Shown here piece after piece: positions 34,581 to 43,248 of a stretch of 64,000 nt of DNA; the first letter of the stretch is position 1; each line of letters opens with the position of its first letter. Location of the stretch: NCBI RefSeq assembly GCF_024701975.1, contig NZ_JANLNM010000006.1, positions 310,001 through 374,000 on the forward strand, read 5' to 3'. The stretch is from Variovorax sp. ZS18.2.2. GTDB taxonomy: Bacteria > Pseudomonadota > Gammaproteobacteria > Burkholderiales > Burkholderiaceae_C. Under the pieces are notes generated by a model. It had not been told where the DNA came from. It worked only from the letters and a program-made list of their open reading frames with translations, and did no database searches. A program made the position numbers and the translations under genes.

Positions 34581-34934
34581 TCAGCGCTTGGAGAGCAGTC
34601 CGCCCAGCGCGGTCTCGATGAGAAGGCCCAGCAGCGAGTAGATCAGCGAGCCGATCAGCGCGGCCACGAAGCCGTTGACGTGAAAGCCGCCGAGAAGCCC
34701 CGACGCGGCCCAGAACAGCAGCGCGTTGATCACGAACAGGAACAGCCCGAGCGTGACGATGGTGACCGGCAGCGTCAGCACCACCAGCACCGGCCGCACG
34801 ATCATGTTGAGCAGCCCGATCACCGCGGCTGCGATGAGTGCGGAGCCGAAGCTCGCGACCTGGACACCTGGATAGAGATAAGCCACCGCCAGCAGCGCGA
34901 CGGCGCTGAGCAGCCATTTGATGATGATGCGCAT
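34581..34934 (-). CDS. Phage-holin-family / YvlD-like membrane protein
   Basis: 117 residues with four membrane helices and short loops: LLSAVALLAVAYLYPGVQV, then GSALIAAAVIGLLNMIVRPVL, LTLPVTIVTLGLFLFVINA and a C-terminal pair. PGVQV, NMIVRPVL and LPVTIVTLGLF are typical of the YvlD/phage-holin-IV family, chromosomal proteins of unknown function despite the name. It lies 6 bp from the convergent protease gene. Confidence 0.8.
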   Translation of the reverse strand: MRIIIKWLLSAVALLAVAYLYPGVQVASFGSALIAAAVIGLLNMIVRPVLVVLTLPVTIVTLGLFLFVINALLFWAASGLLGGFHVNGFVAALIGSLIYSLLGLLIETALGGLLSKR

Positions 34935-34971
34935 GCGGTGCAGGATACCCCAGAGCCCCCCAACAAAACAA

Positions 34972-35003
34972 CGAGCCCCGGAGCGTTGCCGCGCCGGGGC
35001 TCG
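34972..35003 (-). terminator. Terminator after the gene at 35.0-35.5 kb
   Basis: CGAGCCCCGG (34972-34981) and CCGGGGCTCG (34994-35003) form a perfect 10-bp stem. On the minus strand it is followed by a T-rich stretch (TTGTTTTGTTG), so it acts for the leftward gene. Confidence 0.7.
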
Positions 35004-35022
35004 TCGGGAGTGTCTGCTTCGC

Positions 35023-35487
35023 CTATTCAGCCAGCTCGTTCGCCAGCACCAGCAATGCGCCCATGCCCATCACCGCGCCGGGAAAGGCCCAGCCCGACTG
35101 GTGCGCGGGCGTCTGGTCGGGCGTGACCGGTTCCAGGTCGACGCCGATCTTCGGGCGGCGTGCATCGACCACGTGGCTGGCGCCGTGCTCGCGCTTGAGT
35201 TGCTGCGTCAGTTCGGCGAGCGGGCCCTTGGCCAGCACCGCCGTCACCTGTCCGCCATTGCGCTCGAGCAGGGGCAGCAGCTGGGCCTGCACCTTGCTGA
35301 ACCACTTGGCGCGCCAGTTCTCGCGCGCGCTGTGGCTCACCCACTTGCTGATGCGATGCGTCATGCGCGGCGCGCAGGCCACGAGCACCCAATGGCGCGC
35401 CACGACGCTGTTCGCGTCCGGTGCGAGTTCGGCGAACTGCTCGCTGGCATACACGGCGTCGTCGACATAAAGAATGATCTTTTCCAT
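35023..35487 (-). CDS. Conserved hypothetical protein with C-terminal hydrophobic segment
   Basis: 154 residues, starting MEKIILYVDDAVYASEQFAEL. The body has an alternating alpha/beta pattern with WVLVACAPRMTHRISKWVS and RENWRAKWFSKVQAQLLPLLE, then VVDARRPKIG. A hydrophobic stretch near the C-terminus (AFPGAVMGMGALLVLANELAE) may anchor it to the membrane. I do not recognise the family; the N-terminus resembles universal-stress or host-attachment folds, but no diagnostic motif is present. Confidence 0.6.
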   Translation of the reverse strand: MEKIILYVDDAVYASEQFAELAPDANSVVARHWVLVACAPRMTHRISKWVSHSARENWRAKWFSKVQAQLLPLLERNGGQVTAVLAKGPLAELTQQLKREHGASHVVDARRPKIGVDLEPVTPDQTPAHQSGWAFPGAVMGMGALLVLANELAE

Positions 35488-35581
35488 GAGTGCTCCTTCA
35501 GATAGTTAGAGTGGCAGAGACTGGTTTGGACAGGAAAGTTTCTCAGCGAAGTTTCTGGCGATCAATGGGGTAAGCCAGTGC

Positions 35582-36328
35582 TCAGCCGGTTGTCACAGCC
35601 GTTTCCGGCTTGTTGCGGGCCTGGCGCATGGCCACCCACTTGCCGACCGCGAGCACCAGCAGCGCGCCGCCGATGCCGGCTGCGTACTTGATCGTGTCGG
35701 TCTGCGGCACCTTCGGCACCCAATTCCAGGCGGCGGTGTTCGCCAGGGCGGGGTCGGACACAGCCATCGTGCCGGCGATCCAGCCCAGCAGCATGCCGCC
35801 CAGCGTGATGATCATCGGGAAGCGGTCCATCAGCTTGATGACCAGCTGGCTGCCCCAGACGATGATCGGAATGCTCACCAGCAGGCCGAAGATCACGAGC
35901 GGCATCTGGTGGCCTTCGCCTGCACCCTGTGCGGCGCCGGCAATGGCGATCACGTTGTCCACGCTCATCACCAGGTCGGCAATGATCACGGTCTTGACGG
36001 CGCCCCACAGCTTGTCGCTGCCGGTGATGTTGCCGTGCGCGTCGTCATGCTCGGGTGCCAGCAGCTTGATGCCGATCCAGACCAGCAGGATGGCACCCAC
36101 CAGCTTCAGGAACGGAATGGCCAGGAGCGTGAGCGCGAAGAAGATCAGGATCACGCGCAGGATGATGGCGCCGGCCGTACCCCACAGGATGCCCTTGGTG
36201 CGTTGGGCCGGCGGCAGCTTCCGGCAAGCCAGCGCGATGACGACGGCGTTGTCGCCACCGAGCAGGATGTCGATCATGATGATCTGACCGACAGCGACCC
36301 AGAACTCCGGGGTCATGAACAGTTCCAT
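35582..36328 (-). CDS. TerC-family membrane protein (copy 2), riboswitch-controlled
   Basis: 248 residues with seven predicted helices; family motifs LGGDNAVVIALACRKLP and DLVMSVDNVIAIAGAAQ contain the acidic residues thought to bind metal. Paralogue of the gene at 14.8 kb. The long leader carries a yybP-ykoY manganese riboswitch, so this copy is probably a Mn(II)-induced exporter or metallation factor of the Alx/TerC type. It is monocistronic, followed by the small gene at 35.0-35.5 kb on the same strand. Confidence 0.9.
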   Translation of the reverse strand: MELFMTPEFWVAVGQIIMIDILLGGDNAVVIALACRKLPPAQRTKGILWGTAGAIILRVILIFFALTLLAIPFLKLVGAILLVWIGIKLLAPEHDDAHGNITGSDKLWGAVKTVIIADLVMSVDNVIAIAGAAQGAGEGHQMPLVIFGLLVSIPIIVWGSQLVIKLMDRFPMIITLGGMLLGWIAGTMAVSDPALANTAAWNWVPKVPQTDTIKYAAGIGGALLVLAVGKWVAMRQARNKPETAVTTG

Positions 36329-36506
36329 AGATTCCTCTTTGTCTTCGCGCCGTTCCTGCCGCTCCTTGATTGGATCTCGACGGGCGGGCGCATACCGATG
36401 CGTTTCGATTCATCCCGTGCGGGACTGGTCGAAAGCGAGGAAACGAAGACGCCGGGTGATTCCGGGGACTTGCGAACGCTTCGACCAAACCTGCACAGGT
36501 TCAAAT

Positions 36507-36635
36507 CGAAGGTCTTGCTCGACAGCGCCTGCGCCAGTGCGCATGCGTTGTCCGAGAGGCCGGAAGTGTTGTGCTTCGTATTGACGACCTGTCGATTTCC
36601 GCCGTTGTGCAGCGGTCGGGAGCTACTCCCCTTCG
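36507..36635 (-). ncRNA. yybP-ykoY manganese riboswitch
   Basis: Read on the minus strand, the element opens with CGAAGG, continues with GGGGAGTAGC (loop L1 signature), contains GTCAATACG (loop L3 signature) and closes with GCAAGACC and CCTTCG, which pairs with the first CGAAGG to give P1. These conserved blocks define the Mn(II)-sensing yybP-ykoY class. About 180 nt remain between its end and the TerC ATG, room for an expression platform. A covariance-model score was not computed. Confidence 0.87.
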
Positions 36636-36643
36636 TGGGCGGG

Positions 36644-36673
36644 ATTAGAGCATCGAAGGCCGCGACGTGGCAA
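36644..36673 (-). promoter_or_regulatory. Promoter of the riboswitch-TerC transcript
   Basis: On the minus strand TTGCCA (36673-36668) and TCTAAT (36649-36644) are separated by 18 bp, a good sigma-70 fit. Transcription would start about 7 nt downstream, directly at the riboswitch P1 stem. Confidence 0.6.
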
Positions 36674-36821
36674 CCGAAAGTTTTCAGGCATTTAAAGAGA
36701 ACCGCCCGGAAGAGCCTATGGACAGGGGCTTTCGCGCTATCTGATTTGTAGCGCTCATGCCCCTTCGAGGCTGCGGGACATTGGCGGACTATGATCGCCG
36801 CTCGCTGCTTTTTCACTCTTC

Positions 36822-37286
36822 ATGGCCGCCATCCACATCACCGACATCGAGGCCGCCATCAACCACTGGCGCGCGAAAAGTCCCTCGCCCGACGGCATCA
36901 CGCTGGCACCCGAATTGCGCGCGCTGGCCGAGGTTTACGCGCTCATGGTGTTCCACCACGAGGACGAGGTCGACGAGGTCGGCTTTCCGCCCAAGGCCTG
37001 GGCCGCCTGGCTCGACTGGTATCACAGCACCCCCGACACGCCCTGCATCGCGATCTGCTCCACCAGCCAGGGCGACGACGAATGCAAGGGCTGCGGCCGC
37101 AGCTTCGACGAGGTGCAGCACTGGCCCGCCATGACGCCGGTCGAGAAGCGCGTGACCTGGCGCCGCATCACGATGGAAGACTCGGCCTGGCGCTTTAACA
37201 AGTACGCCGAGCGGGCGCGCGAAGCCGAGCCGCCACAGTGGCCCGACGATCCCGCCGAACCCGTCGGCCCTGACGACACGCCCTGA
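36822..37286 (+). CDS. DUF3717-DUF1289 two-domain protein
   Basis: 154 residues. Residues about 1-65 match the DUF3717 pattern (HITDIEAAINHWRAKSPS). Residues about 70-125 match DUF1289 (TPCIAICSTSQGDDECKGCGRSF, shown as TPCIAICST and CKGCGRSF), a small cysteine-rich module, followed by MTPVEKRVTWRRI. The four cysteines suggest a metal or Fe-S site. Function unknown. The next gene starts 14 bp downstream. Confidence 0.75.
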   Translation: MAAIHITDIEAAINHWRAKSPSPDGITLAPELRALAEVYALMVFHHEDEVDEVGFPPKAWAAWLDWYHSTPDTPCIAICSTSQGDDECKGCGRSFDEVQHWPAMTPVEKRVTWRRITMEDSAWRFNKYAERAREAEPPQWPDDPAEPVGPDDTP

Positions 37287-37300
37287 AGAGACCCAACCGC

Positions 37301-37606
37301 ATGCGCCGCCTCGCCCAAGCGCCCAATCTTGCGATTGCGACCCTGTGGGTGCACGCCCTGCGCGAGGACGGCGTCGCAGCCACGGTGCAGCGCGAGTTCC
37401 TCGGCGCCGTCATGGGTCAGCTGCCGCCCGACCAGTGCCTGCCGGAAATCTGGATCGACGACGAGAGCCAGTTCGATCGTGCGAAAGAACTGCTGCACGC
37501 GGTGCAGCACCGGCCGCAGCGCAATTGGCAGTGCGTTTGCGGCGAGCGGATCGAAGGCGGGTTCGAGCAGTGCTGGCAGTGCGGCGAGATGATGCCGGCG
37601 GCCTAG
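37301..37606 (+). CDS. DUF2007-like protein with zinc-ribbon tail
   Basis: 101 residues. The N-terminal half (NLAIATLWVHALREDGV, then LPEIWIDDESQFDRAKELL) has the DUF2007 signal-transducing-protein pattern. The C-terminus has CVCGE and CWQCGE, a two-pair cysteine arrangement that could bind zinc. Likely co-transcribed with the DUF3717-DUF1289 gene. Function unknown. Confidence 0.7.
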   Translation: MRRLAQAPNLAIATLWVHALREDGVAATVQREFLGAVMGQLPPDQCLPEIWIDDESQFDRAKELLHAVQHRPQRNWQCVCGERIEGGFEQCWQCGEMMPAA

Positions 37607-37625
37607 CGCTGCGGAGGCCTGAGAG

Positions 37626-38186
37626 CTACTTCCAGCGCAGCAGTTCTACGTCGATGCTGTTCGTGCCGTCACCCAACGTCAGCGTGTTTTCCTGGATCGT
37701 CGCCTGCAGCTGCATGCTGCGCTGCGCGAGCGCGGCCAGCGCTTGCGAGGCCTCGGTCGGCACGCGGTAGACCTTCAGGTTCTGCGGCCGCGTGAGCTTG
37801 TTCTCGATGCCGCGCCACCAGATCTCGGCCGCATGGTTGAAGCAGTAGACGATCACCTCGTCCGCCTTGCCGCAGGCCTTGAGGATGGGCTTGTCCTCGG
37901 GCTGGCCGACCTCGATCCAGATCTTGGTCTCGCCCGTGAAGTCGCGCAGCCACACGTCGGGCTCCTCGACGTTCGAGAGGCCCGCGCCGAAGGCCAGCGT
38001 GCCGTCGCCCTGGCAGATGTCCTGCAGCTGGTGGGCGTTGAGGGCGAGCGCGACGAGGCGGATCATCATCCGCTCGTCGGTCTCGCTCGGGTGGCGCGCC
38101 AGGGTCAGCGCGTGGTCGGCGTAGTAGCCGTGGTCGATGTCGGCCACCGCGAGGGTGGCCTTGAAGATGGTGGATTTGAGGGCCAT
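37626..38186 (-). CDS. yaeQ: YaeQ family protein
   Basis: 186 residues, full family length. Start MALKSTIFKATLAVADIDHGYY, with DHALTLARHPSETDERMMIRL and WIEVGQPEDKPILKACGKAD as hallmarks; the fold resembles PD-(D/E)XK nucleases, with acidic residues and lysine in that last motif. Molecular function is unclear; early claims of haemolysin suppression in E. coli concern RfaH-related phenotypes. It is alone, convergent with the DUF2007 gene. Confidence 0.9.
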   Translation of the reverse strand: MALKSTIFKATLAVADIDHGYYADHALTLARHPSETDERMMIRLVALALNAHQLQDICQGDGTLAFGAGLSNVEEPDVWLRDFTGETKIWIEVGQPEDKPILKACGKADEVIVYCFNHAAEIWWRGIENKLTRPQNLKVYRVPTEASQALAALAQRSMQLQATIQENTLTLGDGTNSIDVELLRWK

Positions 38187-38229
38187 GGGTGCGCGAGTAT
38201 GCCTGCCGCAGACGCACGCACCCCCGGCC

Positions 38230-40392
38230 TCAGAACGCCACCGACGCCTGCAGGTACACCGTGCGCGGCTGGCCGACGTACTTGCCGCCGTTGTTGTCCA
38301 CCGAGCGGTTGAAGTAGCGGCGGTCGAACAGGTTCTTGATGCCGACGGCCAGCTTCAGGTTGCTCATCGACGGGCCGAAGTCGTACGCGGCGCGCAGGTT
38401 CACGGTGCTGTAGCCCGGGATGTTGCCGAACCGGCCGGTCGAATCTTCCAGCGTGATGTACGGCTTGCCATCGTCCGGCGAGCCCGGCGAGCGCTGCTTC
38501 GACTGCGCATACACGTCGGCATTGAAGGTCCACGGACCGCGCTCGTAACGCGCACCCAGCGTCAGGATCTGGCGCGAGTAGAACGGCAGGTCGCGTCCCG
38601 CGAAGTTGCCGGCCTTGGACGTGGCCTGCGTGTACGTGTACGTGCCCGACACCGACAGGCCCTTGAGCGATGCGCTCAGGTCGCCGAGGTCGTAGCGCAG
38701 TGCCGATTCCAGGCCGCGGTGGCGCGTGGCGCCCAGGTCGGTCCACTGGCCGACGTCGCCGGTGATGGAGCGCGCCAGCAGCAGTTCCTTGTCGAAGTTG
38801 ATGTTGAACAGCGTCAGCTCGCCGCTCCAGGCCTCGCCCTTGTACTTCGTGCCGATTTCATAGGTCTTGGCCTTCTCGGGATGCAGGCTGGTGGTGGACT
38901 GCGCGAGCTGGGCGTACTGCTGCGGACCGAACGACACGCCGGCATTCGCGAACAGCGACCAGCGCTCGCTCGCGCGGTAGAGCACCGACAGCGTCGGCAG
39001 CACTTCGTTGGAATCGATCTTCGGATAGATCGCGTTCGTGATGCGGTTGTTCGCCACGGTGAACACGTCGTTGTGCGAGCTGAAGGATTCGTAGCGCACG
39101 CCGGGCGTGACCGTCCAGTTGCCGAAGTCGATGCGGTCGTCGATGTAGAACGCATGCGCGGTCGTGCCGCCCTTGCTGGTCTGGTAGGCGGGGTTGGCCA
39201 GGCTGTAGGCATCGAAGCCCGGGCGCGGTGTGTAGTAGGTGCTGCGCGTTGCCACCTCGGAGGCTTCTTCCTTGAGGTAACGGAAACCGACGCTGACTTC
39301 CTGCACCACGCTGCCCGAATCGAAGAGGCGCGAATAGCGGGGCTCGATGGCGAAGGTCTTGTAGTTGCGTGGCGAGGATGTGAGGCGTCGCCGGCCGGCG
39401 TTGGCGCCGGTGCCTTCCTGCTCCAGGTAGCTGCTGCGGAACGAGTCGGTGTAGTAGCCCAACATCTCGAACTTGTTCACGCCGTCGTTGTGCGTGTACT
39501 TGACCGAGCCATCGGTGCGGCTGCCGCTGAATTCGTCGAAAGGGCGGTCCGACTGGAACGGGTTCGCCGCAAACTGCGCGGTGGTCAGCCCGCCCGGCAT
39601 GCGGCCCTTGCCTTCGAAGTGGTGCAGCGACACCGCGATGTCGTCGGTGCTCGAGATCCGGTAGGCGCCCTTGAGCATCAGGTCGTCGATGCTGGTGTGG
39701 TCGTTGCTCTCGCGGAAGCCGTCGCCATGCGTGCCCGAGTACAGCAGCGCGAGGCCCAGGCCGTTCTCGTTGGTGCCGCCGACGAACAGTGTGGGCGTGG
39801 TCTTGGTGCCGCCGCCGTGGCCCGCGCTTTCGACGCCCACGCCGACTTCACCCGAGAACTGCTTGGGGATCGCGCGCGTCACGAAGTTGATGATGCCGCC
39901 CACGTTCTGGGGGCCATAGCGCACCGAGCCCGCGCCGCGCACCACGTCGACCGTCTCGATGCTGCCGAGCGACAGCGGCGCCAGCGAGAGCTGCGGCTGC
40001 CCGTAGGGCGCGTAGGCCAGCGGCACGCCGTCCAGCAGGATGGTCGAGCGCGGCGAGAGCCGCGAGGTCAGGCCGCGCACGCCCACGTTCAGCGAGATGT
40101 CGCTGCCGCCGGTGCCGTTGCTCTCCTGCACCTGCACGCCAGGGATCTGACGCAGCACGTCGCGCACGCTGGAGGCGCCGCTTTCCTGGATCTGCTTGCG
40201 TTCGACGATGCTGCGCGCGCCGGCGTGTTCGAGCACCTTGGTCTCGTTGGGGCTGGCGAGCCAGTCGCCGGTGACGGTGATGGTCTCCAGCGACTTCGAC
40301 GGGTCGGCGGCAGGGTCTGCGTCGGCGGCGAAGCTCTGCAGGCTCAGGGGTAACAGGGCCATCGCGATGGCGGTGCGTTTGTGCGGGAACAA
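38230..40392 (-). CDS. FecA-like TonB-dependent receptor
   Basis: 720 residues, outer membrane. A signal peptide ends SFAADA. The plug (about 30-175) has RGLTSRLSPRSTILLDGVPL and YGPQNVGGIINFVTRAIP, and the barrel ends KNLFDRRYF...YLQASVAF; these are close to E. coli FecA (ferric citrate). It lacks the extra N-terminal signalling domain of FecA, and no fecI/fecR lie nearby. The start is TTG at 40392: GGAGGAG at 40405-40399 sits 6 nt upstream, whereas the first ATG is 30 bp further in. The PepSY gene precedes it by 59 bp. Confidence 0.88.
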   Translation of the reverse strand: MFPHKRTAIAMALLPLSLQSFAADADPAADPSKSLETITVTGDWLASPNETKVLEHAGARSIVERKQIQESGASSVRDVLRQIPGVQVQESNGTGGSDISLNVGVRGLTSRLSPRSTILLDGVPLAYAPYGQPQLSLAPLSLGSIETVDVVRGAGSVRYGPQNVGGIINFVTRAIPKQFSGEVGVGVESAGHGGGTKTTPTLFVGGTNENGLGLALLYSGTHGDGFRESNDHTSIDDLMLKGAYRISSTDDIAVSLHHFEGKGRMPGGLTTAQFAANPFQSDRPFDEFSGSRTDGSVKYTHNDGVNKFEMLGYYTDSFRSSYLEQEGTGANAGRRRLTSSPRNYKTFAIEPRYSRLFDSGSVVQEVSVGFRYLKEEASEVATRSTYYTPRPGFDAYSLANPAYQTSKGGTTAHAFYIDDRIDFGNWTVTPGVRYESFSSHNDVFTVANNRITNAIYPKIDSNEVLPTLSVLYRASERWSLFANAGVSFGPQQYAQLAQSTTSLHPEKAKTYEIGTKYKGEAWSGELTLFNINFDKELLLARSITGDVGQWTDLGATRHRGLESALRYDLGDLSASLKGLSVSGTYTYTQATSKAGNFAGRDLPFYSRQILTLGARYERGPWTFNADVYAQSKQRSPGSPDDGKPYITLEDSTGRFGNIPGYSTVNLRAAYDFGPSMSNLKLAVGIKNLFDRRYFNRSVDNNGGKYVGQPRTVYLQASVAF

Positions 40393-40451
40393 GGGGAACT
40401 CCTCCGGGATAAAAACAAGAAACGTGTGACAGGCCGTGGGGCTTTTTTTCT

Positions 40452-41591
40452 TCAGGACGTCGTTCGACTGGAAAGCGCGTTGTTGTTGCGGGCCGCGGCG
40501 GCCATGGCGCGTCGGCGCCACCAGAGCCAGATGCCGCTGAAACCCAGGCCGCCGAGCGCGAGGCCGAGCAGCGCGGTGACGACCTGGTGGGCCACGCCGC
40601 CCAGTTCGCCCGTGTGCAGCGGAAAGATCACCGCCACCGCACCGTTGCCGGCATCGAGGTCCTGCCACTTGCGTGCGGCCAGCACCTCGCCGCTGACCGG
40701 GTGGAGCCACACGGAGCTGATGCCGTTGGGATGCGGATCGTCCGCGAGCCGGAAGCGCACGCGGATCGGCTGGTCCGCCTTGCCGGGCACCAGCACGTAA
40801 CCGATCGGCTGGCCCGGGTAGACCTTCTGGGCGCGCGCCACGATCTCGTCGAGCGGCATGCGCGGGCCGCTCGCGCTGCCCTTGGCGATCGCCGGGGCCT
40901 TGACCGGCTTCTGCCCCATGGCGGCGGAAATGAAATCGCCCAGCGGCCGCCAGGCCATGTAGGCCCCCGTGGCGACCGACACGGCGATCAGGAGACCGAG
41001 TACCGCGCCGCCCGTGCGGTGCAGGTCGAACAGCCCGCGCAAGAGGCCGCGGTTCAGCACGATGCGCAGCGACGGCGGCCAGCGCACCGGCCACCACAGC
41101 ACCAGGCCCGTCACCAGCAGGAACAGGTAGGACAGGGCCACGAAAGCCAGGATGCCCTTGCCGGTGCCCTCGAGCAGCAGGCTGTTGTGGATCTTGTAGG
41201 CGAGGTTGTAGAAACCTTCCTCGGTGCCGCGCCGGCCTTGCTCGGCGCCATTGGCGGGATCGAGGTAGAGCGTGCCGCTCCACTTGCCGCGCACCAGTAC
41301 CCAAAGCGTTTCGTCGGCGTGGTGCGGCGGGCGCAGCGTGAAATTGGTGTCGGGGCCGAATTCGGACACGATGCGCTGGCGCAGCGGCTCGAGCGGCAGT
41401 GCGGCTGCGGCCGCGATGGCATCACCCGCGCTGCGCGAGACGAAGAGGTCCGAATGGACCTGGCGATCGATCGGCCGGCTCACCACCAGCACCGCGCCGA
41501 GCAGCGCCGTGAGGGCCAGGATCGGGCCGAGCGTGAGCCCGGTCCAGCGGTGGATCTTCAGCCAGAGACGTCGCAGCGGAGCGCGCAGCAT
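40452..41591 (-). CDS. PepSY-associated TM protein (siderophore-uptake partner)
   Basis: 379 residues with four membrane helices and PepSY-type regions. The start is MLRAPLRRLWLKIHRWTGL, the typical first helix entry, with conserved histidines in KIHRW, KIHNSLL, FDLHRTGG and HTGELGG that may bind haem as in related inner-membrane ferric reductases. It lies upstream of the FecA-like receptor on the same strand, so it probably serves reduction or release of iron taken up by that receptor. No clear Fur box is seen upstream. Confidence 0.85.
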   Translation of the reverse strand: MLRAPLRRLWLKIHRWTGLTLGPILALTALLGAVLVVSRPIDRQVHSDLFVSRSAGDAIAAAAALPLEPLRQRIVSEFGPDTNFTLRPPHHADETLWVLVRGKWSGTLYLDPANGAEQGRRGTEEGFYNLAYKIHNSLLLEGTGKGILAFVALSYLFLLVTGLVLWWPVRWPPSLRIVLNRGLLRGLFDLHRTGGAVLGLLIAVSVATGAYMAWRPLGDFISAAMGQKPVKAPAIAKGSASGPRMPLDEIVARAQKVYPGQPIGYVLVPGKADQPIRVRFRLADDPHPNGISSVWLHPVSGEVLAARKWQDLDAGNGAVAVIFPLHTGELGGVAHQVVTALLGLALGGLGFSGIWLWWRRRAMAAAARNNNALSSRTTS

Positions 41592-41690
41592 GAATCACGG
41601 GGACCTCGAGGAGTCCCGTCATGGTTGTTGGCTGGCGCGCCGGTGAAAAGACGCGTTGGCTGGGAAGTTGGGGGTCCGCGTGCGCGTCAG

Positions 41691-41713
41691 ACCAACCGTT
41701 CGCTGCGGTTGGT
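41691..41713. other. Inverted repeat between purB and the PepSY gene
   Basis: ACCAACCG (41691-41698) and CGGTTGGT (41706-41713) with a 7-nt loop lie 20 bp after the purB stop and 100 bp before the PepSY gene. With no T run it is a weak purB terminator candidate or an operator for the iron operon. Confidence 0.4.
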
Positions 41714-41732
41714 GGATCGATACACGGGAACT

Positions 41733-43112
41733 TTAGATTCTACTGGCGAGTTCCGCGGCCTTGCCGACGTAGCTGGCGGGCGTCATGGCCAGAAGGCGGG
41801 CTTTTTCCTCGTCTGGAATGGCCAGCGAACGGATCAGCCCGTGCAGCGCCTCGGCCGTGACGGTCTTGCCGCGCGTCACTTCCTTCAGTTGCTCGTAGGC
41901 GCCCTGCACGCCGTAGCGGCGCATCACGGTCTGGATCGGCTCGGCCAGCACTTCCCACGATGCGTCGAGGTCTTCGGCCAGCGCTTCCTCGTTGAGCTCC
42001 AGCTTGCCGAGGCCCGTGGCCAGGCTCGCGTAGGCCAGCGTGGCGTAGCCGAAGGCCACGCCGATGTTGCGCAGCACGGTGCTGTCGGTCAGGTCGCGCT
42101 GCCAGCGGCTGATGGGGAGCTTCTCGCTCAGGTGGCGCAGCACCGCGTTGGCCAGGCCCAGGTTGCCCTCGGCGTTCTCGAAGTCGATCGGGTTGACCTT
42201 GTGCGGCATCGTCGAGGAGCCGATCTCGCCCTTCTTCAGGCGCTGCTTGAAGTAGCCCAGGCTCACATAACCCCAGACGTCGCGCGAGAAGTCGATCAGG
42301 ATCGTGTCGGCACGCGCCACCGCATCGAAGAGTTCGGCCATGTAGTCGTGCGGCTCGATCTGGATGCTGTACGGCTGGAAGCTCAGGCCCAGGCCGAGCG
42401 GCGCGGGCGTCTCGATGACCTTGCGGCTGAAGGCTTCCCAGTCGAAATCGGGCCAGGCGGCCAGGTGGGCGTTGTAGTTGCCGACGGCGCCGTTCATCTT
42501 GCCCAAGAGCTGCACCGAGGCGATCTGCGCGCGGGCCTTCGACAGGCGCACCGCCACATTGGCGATTTCCTTGCCGACGGTGGTCGGGCTGGCGGTCTGG
42601 CCGTGGGTGCGCGAGAGCATCGACACGCCGGCGAACTGGTGCGCCATTTCGCGCAGCTTGGCGATCAGGCCGTCGATGGCCGGCAGCACCACTTTTTCGC
42701 GCGCGGCCTGGATCTGCAGGGCGTGGCTGGTGTTGTTGATGTCTTCGCTGGTGCAGGCGAAGTGCACGAACTCGGCGGCGGCGAGCAGCTCGGGCCGGGC
42801 TTCGAATTTGGACTTGATCCAGTATTCGACGGCTTTCACGTCGTGGTTGGTGGTCTTCTCGATCTCCTTGATGGCCAGCGCATCGGCCTCGGAGAAGTGG
42901 GACACCAGGCCCAGCAGGTACTTGCGGGCGCCGCCGGTGAGGGGCTTGAATTCGGCGAAGCCGCAGTCGGACAGCGCAATGAACCACGCCACCTCGACCT
43001 GCACGCGCCGGTGCATGTAGCCCTGTTCGCTCATCAGCGGGCGCAAGGCCGCGAGTTTGGCCGCATAGCGGCCGTCAAGGGGGGAGAGGGCGGAGACGGT
43101 GGAAAAGCTCAT
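41733..43112 (-). CDS. purB: Adenylosuccinate lyase
   Basis: 459 residues. Cleaves SAICAR and adenylosuccinate in purine synthesis, releasing fumarate. Fumarase-superfamily signature SSTMPHKVNPIDFENAEG (about 300) and the histidine-bearing SRTHGQTASPTT (about 170). N-terminus MSFSTVSALSPLDGRYA fits the E. coli-type PurB. It is divergent from the GST gene over 136 bp. Confidence 0.97.
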   Translation of the reverse strand: MSFSTVSALSPLDGRYAAKLAALRPLMSEQGYMHRRVQVEVAWFIALSDCGFAEFKPLTGGARKYLLGLVSHFSEADALAIKEIEKTTNHDVKAVEYWIKSKFEARPELLAAAEFVHFACTSEDINNTSHALQIQAAREKVVLPAIDGLIAKLREMAHQFAGVSMLSRTHGQTASPTTVGKEIANVAVRLSKARAQIASVQLLGKMNGAVGNYNAHLAAWPDFDWEAFSRKVIETPAPLGLGLSFQPYSIQIEPHDYMAELFDAVARADTILIDFSRDVWGYVSLGYFKQRLKKGEIGSSTMPHKVNPIDFENAEGNLGLANAVLRHLSEKLPISRWQRDLTDSTVLRNIGVAFGYATLAYASLATGLGKLELNEEALAEDLDASWEVLAEPIQTVMRRYGVQGAYEQLKEVTRGKTVTAEALHGLIRSLAIPDEEKARLLAMTPASYVGKAAELASRI

Positions 43113-43248
43113 GCCCGAATTTTAGGCGGCCGGCGGTCCGTGGGGCCGTACCGACACATCGGGGTGTATCCGGGCCCCCGGTGGTCCCGTTCACCTAAAA
43201 TGATTATGAACAAGTGTCATCAGCCAAGAACAAAGGGAGAGAGCCTTC

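Larger units (their letters stand above)
36329..36821. other. 493-bp leader region between TerC copy 2 and the DUF3717 gene
   Basis: It holds the TerC leader with its riboswitch and promoter on the minus strand (36329-36673) and about 150 bp shared with the promoter of the rightward gene. Open stretches across it in several frames overlap structured RNA and show no family resemblance. Confidence 0.7.

Noticed and set aside
36313..36816. Open frame across the TerC leader
   Set aside because: It coincides with a structured riboswitch and promoter; coding is not needed to explain conservation.
41592..41732. Fur box before the PepSY-FecA operon
   Set aside because: I looked for the AT-rich GATAAT-type repeats and found none; only an ACCAACCG inverted repeat is present.
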